This document shows, piece by piece, positions 54,045 to 63,226 of a DNA stretch of 64,000 nucleotides. The notes under the pieces are model-generated. The model was not told the DNA's origin. It saw nothing but the letters and a program-made list of their open reading frames with translations, and ran no database searches. The stretch is from Pseudoalteromonas sp. MM1. Lineage in GTDB: Bacteria; Pseudomonadota; Gammaproteobacteria; Enterobacterales; Alteromonadaceae. The DNA is taken from assembly GCF_030296835.1 (NCBI RefSeq), contig NZ_AP027923.1, positions 310,001 through 374,000 of the forward strand, written 5' to 3'. The first letter of the stretch is position 1, and every line of letters begins with the position of its first letter. The position numbers and the translations under genes are program-made.

Positions 54045-54287
54045 ATACCAATCCGCATAATTAAGCGATCTATTTTGAGGATGGATAAACGTGTTGATAG
54101 CAAAGCAAAAATTCGCTATTTAGTTGTTATCGGCAATTGCCCCTGCATTGCTCTACCTTCTGCATCCATGCAGTCGTAAATGAGAATTTTTTAACGCAGA
54201 TAGCGACACGTTTAGCCTCTGAAAATGATTAAGTATTATTGCTTATTGCTTATTGCTTATTGCTTATTGCTTATTGCTTATTGGTAT
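54045..54287. mobile_element. 243-bp ATACCAAT MITE with heptamer expansion
   Basis: Starts ATACCAATCCGCATAATTAA and ends TTATTGGTAT. Internal inverted segments TAAACGTGTTGATAGC (left) and, complemented, TAAACGTGTCGCTATC (right) make it palindromic. The right end carries six TTATTGC units (54236-54277). It has no coding capacity. Its right end touches the stop codon of the thioesterase gene. Confidence 0.8.
54236..54277. repeat. TTATTGC x6 tandem repeat
   Basis: Six perfect 7-bp copies followed by a TTATTGG variant, inside the right arm of the MITE. Copy number may vary between strains by slippage. Confidence 0.92.
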
Positions 54288-55108
54288 TAGTCAAATAAGG
54301 CAACTGTTTGGCGGGTAAGGGCGATAAGTTCGCCTGATTGCGACCAAATACAGCCATCTTCTAATCCGTAGCCACCTTTAGCATGGTGAGTAATCGCTTC
54401 AAAGCCTAACCATTCACCGGGTGTAAGCGCTGGCTCTTGCACAAACTCTAAATACCACGACATGCTACTTGCTGGCGCAGGTTGCTTAAACATTTGCAGT
54501 AATGTGGGCGGCCAAGCATCTGTTAGTGCAATGATATGCGCTTCTGTAATGGTTTCGGGAGTGTGTTTAAAACGCATCCAACCACCTAAATGCGAAGTCT
54601 CAGCAGCACTAAATGGCATAGCGCCTTGTTGAGGGCATAAATCAACATGCTGGAAAAACTCAGGCATTTGCCCTTGAATAAATGGCAATGTATGTCGTGC
54701 ATCTACAGGCTTTAATCCCATTTCTTTACTTACTGGTACGTTAACACCTGATTGCCTATCAATAGCGAAGCACGCTTGGACAATTACACACACCTGCTCA
54801 CTTTGAATAACTTTAGCTAATACCTGAGTACTGCTTTTACCTTGGCGTAAAATTTCAACTGACAATGAAAAAGGCGTGTCGGCAAGCAGTGGCCCAACAA
54901 AATTAGTGCTCAGAGAAAGTAATCGTCTACTTGGGTCAATATGTTTTCTGATTGCTTGATAAAGTAGTGCAGCAGAAAGGCCACCAAATGCGGTTCTCCC
55001 TTGGCACCAATTAGCAGGAAACTCCATTGTATTGCTGTTATTGGCAAGCGAAGCCGAAGAAGAGCTTGAAATAGCAGAAGCTTGTTTTAATAAGTCATCA
55101 AAATGCAT
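54287..55108 (-). CDS. TesB-like acyl-CoA thioesterase
   Basis: A 273-residue double-hotdog thioesterase: WCQGRTAFGGLSAALLYQAIRKHI (residues ~34-57), LSTNFVGPLLADTPFSLSVEIL, QACFAIDR and WYLEFVQEP with later GYGLEDGCIWSQSGELIALTRQT. It should hydrolyse acyl-CoA. The ATG at 55108 is chosen because AAGGA lies 8 nt upstream; an ATG further up (55153) lacks one. Confidence 0.85.
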   Translation of the reverse strand: MHFDDLLKQASAISSSSSASLANNSNTMEFPANWCQGRTAFGGLSAALLYQAIRKHIDPSRRLLSLSTNFVGPLLADTPFSLSVEILRQGKSSTQVLAKVIQSEQVCVIVQACFAIDRQSGVNVPVSKEMGLKPVDARHTLPFIQGQMPEFFQHVDLCPQQGAMPFSAAETSHLGGWMRFKHTPETITEAHIIALTDAWPPTLLQMFKQPAPASSMSWYLEFVQEPALTPGEWLGFEAITHHAKGGYGLEDGCIWSQSGELIALTRQTVALFD

Positions 55109-55275
55109 CGTTAATATCCTTGAAATTATCATTATCAGACATATATAGCACATAACAACTGGTCAGACTAGATGTGTTAAATAGGTGTTTTTGGCGTAAA
55201 AAACATCAAACCCTACTTTTATTAAGGTTTTTTGTTAAATAAATTACAAAAAATGAATTTTTTTTCATTTTTACA

Positions 55276-55304
55276 GTTGAATTAACTTTGTGGCATCCCT
55301 ATTT
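55276..55304 (+). promoter_or_regulatory. Candidate sigma-32 heat-shock promoter of dnaK
   Basis: GTTGAA (55276-55281), 15-bp spacer, CCCTATTT (55297-55304). This is near CTTGAA-N13-15-CCCCATNT and lies 45 bp before the dnaK ATG. Confidence 0.6.
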
Positions 55305-55349
55305 ACTAGTCATCGAACGTATTAACGAATTTGAAGTTGGAGAAGATTC

Positions 55350-57269
55350 ATGGGTAAAATTATTGGAATCGATTTAGGTACTACAAACTCTTGTGTTGCA
55401 GTACTTGATGGTGATAAAGCACGTGTTATTGAAAATGCGGAAGGCGATCGCACAACCCCGTCTATTATTGCTTACACGCAAGACGGCGAGACTCTAGTAG
55501 GTCAACCTGCTAAGCGTCAAGCGGTTACTAACCCAACTAACACGTTATTTGCAATTAAGCGTTTAATTGGTCGTCGTTTTGAAGACGAAGAAGTACAACG
55601 TGATATCGGTATTATGCCGTTCAAAATCATCAAAGCTGATAACGGCGATGCATGGGTTGAAGCGGGTGGTGAAAAACGCGCTGCACCACAAATTTCTGCA
55701 GAAGTACTTAAAAAAATGAAGAAAACGGCAGAAGACTTTTTAGGTGAAAAAGTAACTGAAGCTGTAATCACAGTACCTGCATACTTTAACGATTCACAAC
55801 GTCAAGCAACAAAAGATGCTGGTCGTATTGCGGGTCTTGAAGTTAAACGTATCATCAATGAGCCAACAGCTGCTGCCCTTGCTTACGGCATGGACAAAAA
55901 CAAAGGTGAAAACGTTGTTGCAGTATACGACTTAGGTGGTGGTACTTTCGATTTATCAATCATTGAAATTGATGAAGTTGAAGGCGAGCACACGTTTGAA
56001 GTACTTGCTACAAATGGTGACACGCACTTAGGTGGTGAAGATTTCGATAACCGTGTAATCAACTACTTAGTAGCTGAGTTCAAGAAAGATCAAGGTATCG
56101 ATTTACAAAATGATCCACTTGCAATGCAACGTGTTAAAGAAGCGGCTGAAAAAGCAAAAATTGAACTATCATCTGCACAATCGACAGAAGTAAATCTTCC
56201 GTATGTAACTGCCGATGCTACAGGTCCTAAGCACATGAACGTTAAACTAACGCGTGCTAAGCTTGAGTCATTAGTAGAAGATTTAGTAACTAAGTCAATT
56301 GAGCCACTTAAACGCGCACTAGCGGATGCTGATTTATCTGTAAATGATATTAACGATATCATTTTAGTAGGTGGTCAAACACGTATGCCACTAGTACAAA
56401 AAACAGTTGCTGAGTTCTTTGGTAAAGAGCCACGTAAAGATGTTAACCCTGATGAAGCTGTAGCAGTAGGCGCGGCAATTCAAGGTGGTGTATTAGCAGG
56501 CGACGTTAAAGACGTACTATTACTAGACGTGTCTCCATTATCGCTAGGTATTGAGACAATGGGCTCTGTAATGACAGCGCTAATTGAGAAAAACACAACG
56601 ATTCCTACTAAGAAATCGCAAACGTTCTCTACAGCAGAAGACAACCAATCTGCCGTTACGATTCATGTACTACAAGGTGAGCGTAAACGTGCAAGCGACA
56701 ACAAATCTCTAGGTCAATTTAACCTAGAAGGTATTCGCCCGGCACAACGTGGTACACCACAAATCGAAGTAACATTCGATGTAGATGCGGATGGTATCTT
56801 ACATGTATCAGCCAAAGATAAAGATACAGGTAAAGAGCAAAAAATCACGATTCAAGCGTCTTCAGGCTTAAGCGATGAAGAAGTAGAAAAAATGGTTCGT
56901 GATGCAGAAGCTAACGCTGAAGAAGATAAAAAGTTTGAAGAGCTAGTAGCAACTCGTAACCAAGCTGATGCAATGGTACACGGCACACGTAAGCAAATTG
57001 AAGAAGCGGGTGACGCACTACCAAGCGAAGACAAAGAGGCTATTGAAGCCGCTGTTGTTGACCTTGAAGCAGCTATTAAGAGCGATGACAAAGCAGAAAT
57101 TGAAGCTAAAACGCAAGCACTTGCAGAAAAGTCTCAAAAGCTAATGGAAATTGCTCAAGCTAAAGCGCAACAAGGTGGCGCAGATGCAGGCGAGCAACCA
57201 CAACAGTCTGCTAAGCAAGACGACGATGTAGTTGATGCTGAGTTTGAAGAAGTAAAAGACGACAAGTAA
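55350..57269 (+). CDS. dnaK: Molecular chaperone DnaK (Hsp70)
   Basis: A 639-residue Hsp70 of typical length. Signature motifs are [30 protein letters not shown] and [13 protein letters not shown]; the nucleotide domain ends near residue 380, followed by the substrate domain and the terminal [11 protein letters not shown]. It folds and protects proteins with DnaJ and GrpE. A good SD (GGAGAAG) precedes the ATG. A hairpin (57341-57369) separates it from dnaJ. Confidence 0.98.
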   Translation: MGKIIGIDLGTTNSCVAVLDGDKARVIENAEGDRTTPSIIAYTQDGETLVGQPAKRQAVTNPTNTLFAIKRLIGRRFEDEEVQRDIGIMPFKIIKADNGDAWVEAGGEKRAAPQISAEVLKKMKKTAEDFLGEKVTEAVITVPAYFNDSQRQATKDAGRIAGLEVKRIINEPTAAALAYGMDKNKGENVVAVYDLGGGTFDLSIIEIDEVEGEHTFEVLATNGDTHLGGEDFDNRVINYLVAEFKKDQGIDLQNDPLAMQRVKEAAEKAKIELSSAQSTEVNLPYVTADATGPKHMNVKLTRAKLESLVEDLVTKSIEPLKRALADADLSVNDINDIILVGGQTRMPLVQKTVAEFFGKEPRKDVNPDEAVAVGAAIQGGVLAGDVKDVLLLDVSPLSLGIETMGSVMTALIEKNTTIPTKKSQTFSTAEDNQSAVTIHVLQGERKRASDNKSLGQFNLEGIRPAQRGTPQIEVTFDVDADGILHVSAKDKDTGKEQKITIQASSGLSDEEVEKMVRDAEANAEEDKKFEELVATRNQADAMVHGTRKQIEEAGDALPSEDKEAIEAAVVDLEAAIKSDDKAEIEAKTQALAEKSQKLMEIAQAKAQQGGADAGEQPQQSAKQDDDVVDAEFEEVKDDK

Positions 57270-57340
57270 TTGTCAGCTAAGCTTCTAACTAGCCTAAACA
57301 ACATGAATTGCTCACGTTTTTAGGGTAGGATGAACTTTTG

Positions 57341-57372
57341 AGGCGCGCAGGCTACAGCTTGTCGCGCCTTTT
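57341..57372 (+). terminator. Terminator-like hairpin between dnaK and dnaJ
   Basis: AGGCGCG / CGCGCCT (arms 57341-57347 and 57363-57369) followed by TTT. It may partly stop transcription and lower dnaJ relative to dnaK. Confidence 0.55.
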
Positions 57373-57470
57373 GTATGTATTTAAGGTTTAAAATTTTCAT
57401 GATAAATCGATGTGATTTATCGGTTTATCCCGCAGTTTAGCTGCAAATAGAAAAGAGTAGTGTGATAGAT

Positions 57471-58613
57471 ATGTCAAAACGCGATTATTACGAAGTTCTC
57501 GGCGTAAGCAAAGATGCAAGCGAGAGAGACATAAAAAAAGCGTATAAACGCTTAGCGATGAAATATCACCCAGATCGTACCGCCGGTGATAAAGATCTCG
57601 AAACTAAATTTAAAGAAGTAAAAGAAGCTTACGAGATTTTAACCGACGATCAAAAACGTCAAATGTATGACCAATACGGCCATGCTGCCTTTGAACAAGG
57701 CGGTGGCGGCGGTCACGGCGGCTTTGGCGGTGGTGGTCAAGGCGATTTTGGTGATATTTTTGGTGATGTGTTCGGTGACATTTTTGGTGGCGGTGGTGGC
57801 CGTCGTCAATCGCGTCAGCAACGTGGATCAGATTTACGTTACAACATGGACCTAAGCTTAGAAGAAGCGGTTCGTGGTAAAGAAGTAGAAATAAAAGTAC
57901 CTACATGGGTGAGCTGTAAGCCGTGTGATGGCAGTGGTGCAAAAGCGGGCTCTAAGCCTAAAACATGTACTACGTGTCATGGTGCTGGGCAAGTACAAAT
58001 GCGCCAAGGTTTCTTTGCTGTTCAACAAACATGTCCAACCTGTCAGGGACAAGGTCAGATTATTTCAGACCCATGTGATAAGTGTCACGGACAAGGGCGT
58101 GTTGAGAAAACGAAAACGTTGTCAGTTAAAATTCCAGCAGGCGTAGACACAGGCGATCGTATTCGTTTGAGCGGTGAAGGTGAAGCCGGTATGCACGGAG
58201 CACCAGCTGGCGACTTATACGTGCAAGTATCGGTACGCGAACACCCAATTTTTGTGCGCGATGCGAACAACTTGTACTGCGAAGTGCCAATTAGCTTTAC
58301 TACCGCAGGTTTAGGTGGCGAAATTGAAGTGCCTACGCTTGATGGTCGTGCCAAACTTAAAATACCGTCTGAAACTCAAACGGGCAAAATGTTCCGTATG
58401 CGTGGCAAAGGTGTTAAATCGGTACGTAGTGGTGCTCAAGGTGACTTAATTTGTAAAGTAGTGATTGAAACGCCAGTTAACTTAAACGAGCGTCAACGTG
58501 AGCTACTTAAAGAGTTAGACGAGAGCATGGGCAAAGATAGCTCAAAAAACCGTCCTAAAGAGCAAGGCTTTTTTGACGGCGTTAAAAAGTTTTTTGATGA
58601 TTTAACTAAGTAA
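57471..58613 (+). CDS. dnaJ: Co-chaperone DnaJ
   Basis: A 380-residue type I Hsp40: J-domain with the HPD motif in KYHPDR, a Gly/Phe-rich linker ([23 protein letters not shown]), four CxxCxGxG zinc-finger repeats ([32 protein letters not shown]) and the C-terminal substrate domain. The ATG at 57471 (MSKRDYYE) matches the family start. An in-frame GTG at 57462 has the better-placed SD (AAGAG), so a three-residue longer form is possible. Confidence 0.97.
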   Translation: MSKRDYYEVLGVSKDASERDIKKAYKRLAMKYHPDRTAGDKDLETKFKEVKEAYEILTDDQKRQMYDQYGHAAFEQGGGGGHGGFGGGGQGDFGDIFGDVFGDIFGGGGGRRQSRQQRGSDLRYNMDLSLEEAVRGKEVEIKVPTWVSCKPCDGSGAKAGSKPKTCTTCHGAGQVQMRQGFFAVQQTCPTCQGQGQIISDPCDKCHGQGRVEKTKTLSVKIPAGVDTGDRIRLSGEGEAGMHGAPAGDLYVQVSVREHPIFVRDANNLYCEVPISFTTAGLGGEIEVPTLDGRAKLKIPSETQTGKMFRMRGKGVKSVRSGAQGDLICKVVIETPVNLNERQRELLKELDESMGKDSSKNRPKEQGFFDGVKKFFDDLTK

Positions 58614-58632
58614 TTAGTTATCGTAAAAACTA

Positions 58633-58664
58633 AAAAAACGGTGCTTGATGCACCGTTTTTTTTT
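58633..58664 (+). terminator. dnaJ terminator
   Basis: A 12-bp perfect stem (AAAAAACGGTGC / GCACCGTTTTTT) with TTGAT loop and a run of Ts. Confidence 0.93.
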
Positions 58665-58914
58665 GCTCAAATTCATGTGATTTATTCATATTGTTGGGCA
58701 CTACCTAACAGTATTGTAGAGTGTATACACTCAATCGATTAATTCACTAAGCTATTGTGTTGCCTTATGTAATTGACCCTGCACGGCTTTATCCTTTACA
58801 CCTATATCCTCGTCAATAAGAGTTTTTTAGTGTATCTGCTATTAAGTAACCCTTCAAAATGATTAATCCTTATTGTAGATTAATAATGCACTTAAAATAA
58901 CGGGGCTAAATAGT
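58665..58914. other. Intergenic region upstream of ybaK
   Basis: A 250-bp AT-rich stretch after the dnaJ terminator. No hairpin, repeat or open frame with a ribosome binding site stands out; it presumably holds the ybaK promoter. Confidence 0.4.
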
Positions 58915-59376
58915 ATGACACCTGCAATCGAATTACTGAAAAAACAAAAAGTGCCTCACGATGTACTTAGTTATCAACATGATGCGAGTACAACACGTTA
59001 TGGCCAAGAAGCCGTTGAAAAGTTAAACCTTAACAGTGAACAGGTTTTTAAAACGCTCGTGCTTGAAACCAATGAAGGGCAGTTAATTGTTGCCATCACA
59101 CCGGTATCCCAGCAAGTAAATTTAAAGCAATTGGCCAAACTGTGTAGCTCCAAAAAAGTCGCAATGGCAAGCGCGCCAACGGTACAAGCCGCCACGGGGT
59201 ATATTTTGGGAGGGGTTAGTCCGCTTGGTCAAAAAAAACGCCTAACCACTTTTATTCATTCAAGCGCGATGGTATTTAATACAGTGTATGTAAGTGCAGG
59301 TAAGCGAGGGCTTGAGGTAGCGCTTTCGCCAACCGATTTAAAGTCACAAACACGTGCCACCTATGGCGATTTTTAA
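58915..59376 (+). CDS. ybaK: Cys-tRNA(Pro)/Cys-tRNA(Cys) deacylase YbaK
   Basis: A 153-residue single-domain YbaK/EbsC protein of the Cys-tRNA(Pro) deacylase type. It has the YQHDASTTRYGQEAVEKL start, the EQVFKTLVLETNEGQLIVAITPVSQQVNLKQLAK block and GYILGGVSPLGQKKRLTTFI, including the GxxxPlG loop. It clears mischarged cysteinyl-tRNA(Pro). It appears monocistronic. Confidence 0.92.
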   Translation: MTPAIELLKKQKVPHDVLSYQHDASTTRYGQEAVEKLNLNSEQVFKTLVLETNEGQLIVAITPVSQQVNLKQLAKLCSSKKVAMASAPTVQAATGYILGGVSPLGQKKRLTTFIHSSAMVFNTVYVSAGKRGLEVALSPTDLKSQTRATYGDF

Positions 59377-59496
59377 AAACCTCCACAAAAACCAATTCGC
59401 CCTAAACCGCAAATTTTAAAGGGGATAATTTGCTGCTTAGGGTATTTTTAACTACAGTCAAAATACCCTTGTACACTATGCATTATGGCAGTATGT

Positions 59497-59901
59497 ATGA
59501 ATTTTACTGATGTTAATTTTTTTGCCGTGCTTGTGGCGGCGCTTTCCTCTTTTATGCTTGGCGGTATTTGGTATTCAAACGCTTTTTTTAAAAATGCCTG
59601 GTTAGAATGTACAGGCCTTACGGAGCTTGATTTACAAACAGCGCAACCGGCGCTAATTTTTGGCGGCAGTATCGTACTTGCACTTTTGTCGGCGGTGGTG
59701 CTTTCATTGTTTTTAGGTAAAGAGGCCGGAATGGGAGAGGGCGCCTTTACAGGTTTTGCCATCGGTTTGTTTTGGGTAGGTAGCTCGCTGGGTCTCAGTT
59801 ACATTTATGAGCAGCGGCCAATCAAGTTGTTTATAATTAATGCAGGGTATTACACAATACAATTTACATTAATGGGTTTTATTATAGGTGTATGGCCTTA
59901 A
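59497..59901 (+). CDS. DUF1761-family membrane protein
   Basis: A 134-residue membrane protein with four helices. The family start (TDVNFFAVLVAALSSFMLGGIWYSNAFF) and GFAIGLFWVGSSLGLSYIYEQRPIKLFIINAGYY are typical of DUF1761. An ATG 12 nt upstream (59485) is also in frame; neither has a strong SD. Function unknown. Confidence 0.75.
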   Translation: MNFTDVNFFAVLVAALSSFMLGGIWYSNAFFKNAWLECTGLTELDLQTAQPALIFGGSIVLALLSAVVLSLFLGKEAGMGEGAFTGFAIGLFWVGSSLGLSYIYEQRPIKLFIINAGYYTIQFTLMGFIIGVWP

Positions 59902-59952
59902 GCACGCTCAATTAGGCGTCGCCTTTAAGTGCTTAAATACAATAAAGATAAT

Positions 59953-60321
59953 ATGAAAATGTTAGTCGTTGATGATATGCCACTTATGCGCCACGTATGA
60001 ATTAATATGTTAAGGCAGCTTGATTACAAAAATGTTGTGTGGGCAACTGACGCACAACAGACGTTAAAAATACTGCGTCAGCAAAAATTTGACTCAGTAA
60101 TAGCCAAACGACACATGCCTAAAGTAGACGGTGTAAACTTGTTCGATAACATACGTCACGACCAAGCCTTAGCCGATTTACCCGTTATTATGGTTACGTG
60201 TAAAGATAGCGCTGCTACAGTAAAACAAGTTATTAAAGCAAAAGTGTCGGGGTTTATTATTAAACCGTTTAATATGAATGTGCTATCAGCGCAATTAAGC
60301 CGCCTGTTTTTTAGAGATTAG
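59953..60321 (+). pseudogene. Broken CheY-like single receiver gene
   Basis: From the ATG at 59953 the frame reads MKMLVVDDMPLMRHV and then hits TGA at 59998-60000, where relatives continue (a CGA-to-TGA change would explain it). Downstream, the frame continues as a recognisable receiver (NMLRQLDYKNVVWATDAQ, PVIMVTCKD, GFIIKPF). The phospho-acceptor Asp is replaced by Lys: VIAKRHMPKVDG where CheY has a ..D-W-N-M-P. The gene is thus doubly defective. An internal restart at 60009 could make a degenerate fragment. Confidence 0.8.
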
Positions 60322-60472
60322 CAAAAAATTTTATGGTGTTTTATACCGCATCTATTATTTAATCCCCAGCGTTTTCTCCACTGCTCATTAGGCAGTTTGC
60401 CTCGCTTTTATAACGTTTTTATTTATTAACTGCTAAAATGCCTGCTTTGCATCTACGTATGTTAAGGAGTGT

Positions 60473-60724
60473 ATGGCTAAGCCAAATAAAAAGGGGCCGA
60501 CTAAAACAGTCGATATTTTTTGCTCTGCTTGCAAAGCGGCGCTGTTTAAATACAGAAAAGGCGGCAAAGGCGCTCTAGTAAAGTGTTTTATAGAGCGAAT
60601 AACCCAAGACTACACAACTACACCGTTTATTTGCCCCCAATGCGAGCGCCCATTTGCGCGCCCAGCAATTATACGTGGCACGCCAGCTTATAAAATAATT
60701 GGCGGTAAAGTTACCTTTAAATAA
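60473..60724 (+). CDS. Small zinc-ribbon-like hypothetical protein
   Basis: An 83-residue protein with two CxxC knuckles (FCSACKA and CPQCERPF), giving a treble-clef or ribbon zinc site, and a basic Lys-rich N-terminus (KPNKKGPTK). I cannot name the family. AAGGAG lies 7 nt before the ATG, supporting expression. Confidence 0.7.
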   Translation: MAKPNKKGPTKTVDIFCSACKAALFKYRKGGKGALVKCFIERITQDYTTTPFICPQCERPFARPAIIRGTPAYKIIGGKVTFK

Positions 60725-60909
60725 CCTAATACGTTTTAAAAATACAACAACTACAAAGGGTAGGTTTGCTACTGATAAGGCGGACAATTGGCCTTGTACC
60801 AATAAACAAGCCTGATATACTCGCCCGGTTTTGCTGTTTCAATGATTGAAAAACACCCTCCCCAAGGATAGGGCCAGTTAGTTGGGTTTTTTAAGCAAAG
60901 GATAAACGT

Positions 60910-61176
60910 GTGATAGCACTGTTATTTGATATTGTAGGTATGGCGGGTACTTTCTTAGTTGTTGGTGCATTCTTTTTGTTACAACTTAATAAAGCATCTC
61001 CAACGGGGTTATTGTACAACATAATGAATTTAACAGGGGCAATTTTGCTGTTAATTAGTTTGTGTTACAACTTTAACCTTGCAAGCTTTGTAATTGAGAT
61101 TTTCTGGATTGCAGCTTCACTGATCGGCTTATACAAGTACGCTAAAAATAAGCCTCAATTAGCCACTAACTCGTAA
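60910..61176 (+). CDS. CBU_0592-like small membrane protein
   Basis: An 88-residue three-helix protein starting at a GTG (AAAGGA 5 nt upstream). The pattern LFDIVGMAGTFLVVGAFFLLQL, LLYNIMNLTGAILLLISL and VIEIFWIAASLIGLYKY fits the CBU_0592 family, which is of unknown function. Confidence 0.7.
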   Translation: MIALLFDIVGMAGTFLVVGAFFLLQLNKASPTGLLYNIMNLTGAILLLISLCYNFNLASFVIEIFWIAASLIGLYKYAKNKPQLATNS

Positions 61177-61347
61177 TTTTAGTACCGCTAATGATGTTTA
61201 CTGTTGCGAGTCAGTACAGACTTGCAGCAGTTTATAAATAAATTAAGATTTATTGTATTTGTTAACATAAAGTTTCTGTTGTTAGCGCCCATAACCCGTT
61301 AAACTAGCGCCCTTAAATTTTATAGCTATTTTGTTGTGAGCTAGGGC

Positions 61348-63072
61348 ATGTTCTCCTTTTCTAAAAAACTTCTTTTATCTTTTGTTGTACTGATAGTGCT
61401 ATTGTCCGTGGTGTTTTGCTATGGCCGAACTCATTATTATAATCAGGCCGAGCAAAAGGCAGCCCAACAGGCAACTCAATTAAAGCACTATATTGATACT
61501 GAGCTTGCTCGTTTTTCAAAAATTCCTCAGCTTCTTACTTATAACAACGAAGTTATCGATTTTTTAGGTGCGGCGCAAAATAACGAAAAAAAGATTAATA
61601 ACTACTTAGCTGATATACAACAAGCCAGTGGTGCTTCAGATATTTATATTCTTGATGAACAAGGTGCCGTGGTTGCCAGCAGTAACTGGCAGGCCGATCA
61701 TAACTTTTTAGGTAGCGATTTGTCGTTTAGACCGTATTTTAAGCGCGCATTTGCAGGTGAAAAAGTCGCGTACTTTGCTGTAGGCATGCGTACAAAAGAG
61801 CGAGGTATTTATTTTTCACAAGCCATTTATAACAATAATTTAGCGATAGGGGTTGTTGTTCTAAAAGTAAATGTAAACAAGTTTGAAAGCGACCGAGAAC
61901 TGCTAAATACCGCCAAAGGCAGTCACTTTTATGTTCAGCTAGAAGATAGTGTTATTGCTATTTCAGATATGGAAAATTGGCGCCTTAATACGTTTTCTGC
62001 ACTCGATATTACACATCGCAGAGACATCGCCCAGCGTCGTGCATATTTAGACTATCAACCAAAGCTGATTGCCCATTCAAATTACACATCACAAAGGTTA
62101 CTGTTTAACACAATTGATGAGCATAACTATTTATCCGTAGAGCAAAAATTACGTTTTTTGAGCGCATCTGTTACCGTACTAGTTAATGTATCTAATGTAA
62201 ATATTGCTCAATTACCTGTGTTATTTGGCTTTGTGGTAATTTATGCGCTTATTATTGCCCTAGGGTATGTTGTTTTAAGGCGCGTTTATGGCGTTAAAAA
62301 ACTGGTTTATTCACACCATAGTGTCACCCAAGAAATGAGCGCGCGCACTGATGCATTTAAAGCACAGCAAGATGCATTACTACAATCAACTAAACTTGCA
62401 ACAATTGGCCAGCTTAGCGTGGGCTTTAACCACGAAATAAATCATCCGCTTAATACTATTAATACCTATCTAGCTAGCGCTAAACGTTTGCTTGCTAAAG
62501 GTAAGTTTGAATCCCTAAACGAAAATTTACAGTTTATTGAAGCCTTAGTAGCAAGAGTGCATAAAATAGTTGCACAGCTAAATTATTTTTCTGATTCTGC
62601 AAAAACGATTATTAGCGAAGTGCCATTAAATGAATCAGTAGCCAAGGCACTAGATATTAATAAAAATCAGCTAAAGCAGGACAACATAAGTGTTTTACCG
62701 CCTAAAATTGACAGCCAACTAAAGGTTTTAGCAGATAAAGCGGCCCTTGAAGAAGTGTTAGTTAACTTAATATCGAATGCCAGCCAAGCAATGCAAGGAT
62801 GTATTACGCGCGAGCTGAGTATAAGTGCCAATTATCTAAATAATAGTGTGCAACTGTGTATTGAAGATACCGGACCAGGTATTGAAGTGCACGATTTAGA
62901 CACTATTTTTGAGCCTTTTTACAGTACGAAATCGGTTGATGGGCTAGGGCTTGGCTTGTGTATTTCTAAGCAAATTATTAGCGCGCTTAATGGCACGCTA
63001 AGCGCACAGAACCGCGAACAAGGCGGCGCTAAATTTATTATTACGCTACCTTGTGAGCCGCTAACGAGCTAA
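61348..63072 (+). CDS. DctB-like sensor histidine kinase
   Basis: A 574-residue kinase. Residues 1-24 and ~285-310 are membrane helices around a Cache-type sensor domain (ISYILDEQGAVVASSNW; DLSFRPYFKRAFAGEK; KERGIYFSQAIYNN), which resembles DctB. The H-box is GFNHEINHPLNTI with His362, and N, G1, F and G2 boxes follow (NLISNASQAM, DTGPGI, FEPFYSTK, GLGLGLCI). DctB senses C4-dicarboxylates. No response regulator gene follows, so its partner must lie elsewhere. Confidence 0.87.
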   Translation: MFSFSKKLLLSFVVLIVLLSVVFCYGRTHYYNQAEQKAAQQATQLKHYIDTELARFSKIPQLLTYNNEVIDFLGAAQNNEKKINNYLADIQQASGASDIYILDEQGAVVASSNWQADHNFLGSDLSFRPYFKRAFAGEKVAYFAVGMRTKERGIYFSQAIYNNNLAIGVVVLKVNVNKFESDRELLNTAKGSHFYVQLEDSVIAISDMENWRLNTFSALDITHRRDIAQRRAYLDYQPKLIAHSNYTSQRLLFNTIDEHNYLSVEQKLRFLSASVTVLVNVSNVNIAQLPVLFGFVVIYALIIALGYVVLRRVYGVKKLVYSHHSVTQEMSARTDAFKAQQDALLQSTKLATIGQLSVGFNHEINHPLNTINTYLASAKRLLAKGKFESLNENLQFIEALVARVHKIVAQLNYFSDSAKTIISEVPLNESVAKALDINKNQLKQDNISVLPPKIDSQLKVLADKAALEEVLVNLISNASQAMQGCITRELSISANYLNNSVQLCIEDTGPGIEVHDLDTIFEPFYSTKSVDGLGLGLCISKQIISALNGTLSAQNREQGGAKFIITLPCEPLTS

Positions 63073-63226
63073 ATAAAAGCAATTTAAGGGCGAAATTATT
63101 GAGCCAGCAGCGGTTAATTGTGGCTATTTGTTCCTATAAAAACGGTGATTTTTAGATAGTTAGTGTTATTGCTCGAAAATCAGAACGGCGTTATAGTCGT
63201 AGCAAAATGATACTCGAGTAGCACCT

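Noticed and set aside
54161..54168. Another TGCATCCA on the plus strand
   Set aside because: It lies inside the MITE and lacks CGTT 15 bases downstream.
54236..54277. Tandem repeat considered as a CRISPR array
   Set aside because: The units are 7 bp and directly adjacent with no spacers; this is a slippage-type repeat inside a MITE.
56090..56362. Open frames on the opposite strand of dnaK and dnaJ
   Set aside because: They follow the codon pattern of the real genes on the other strand and have no start signals.
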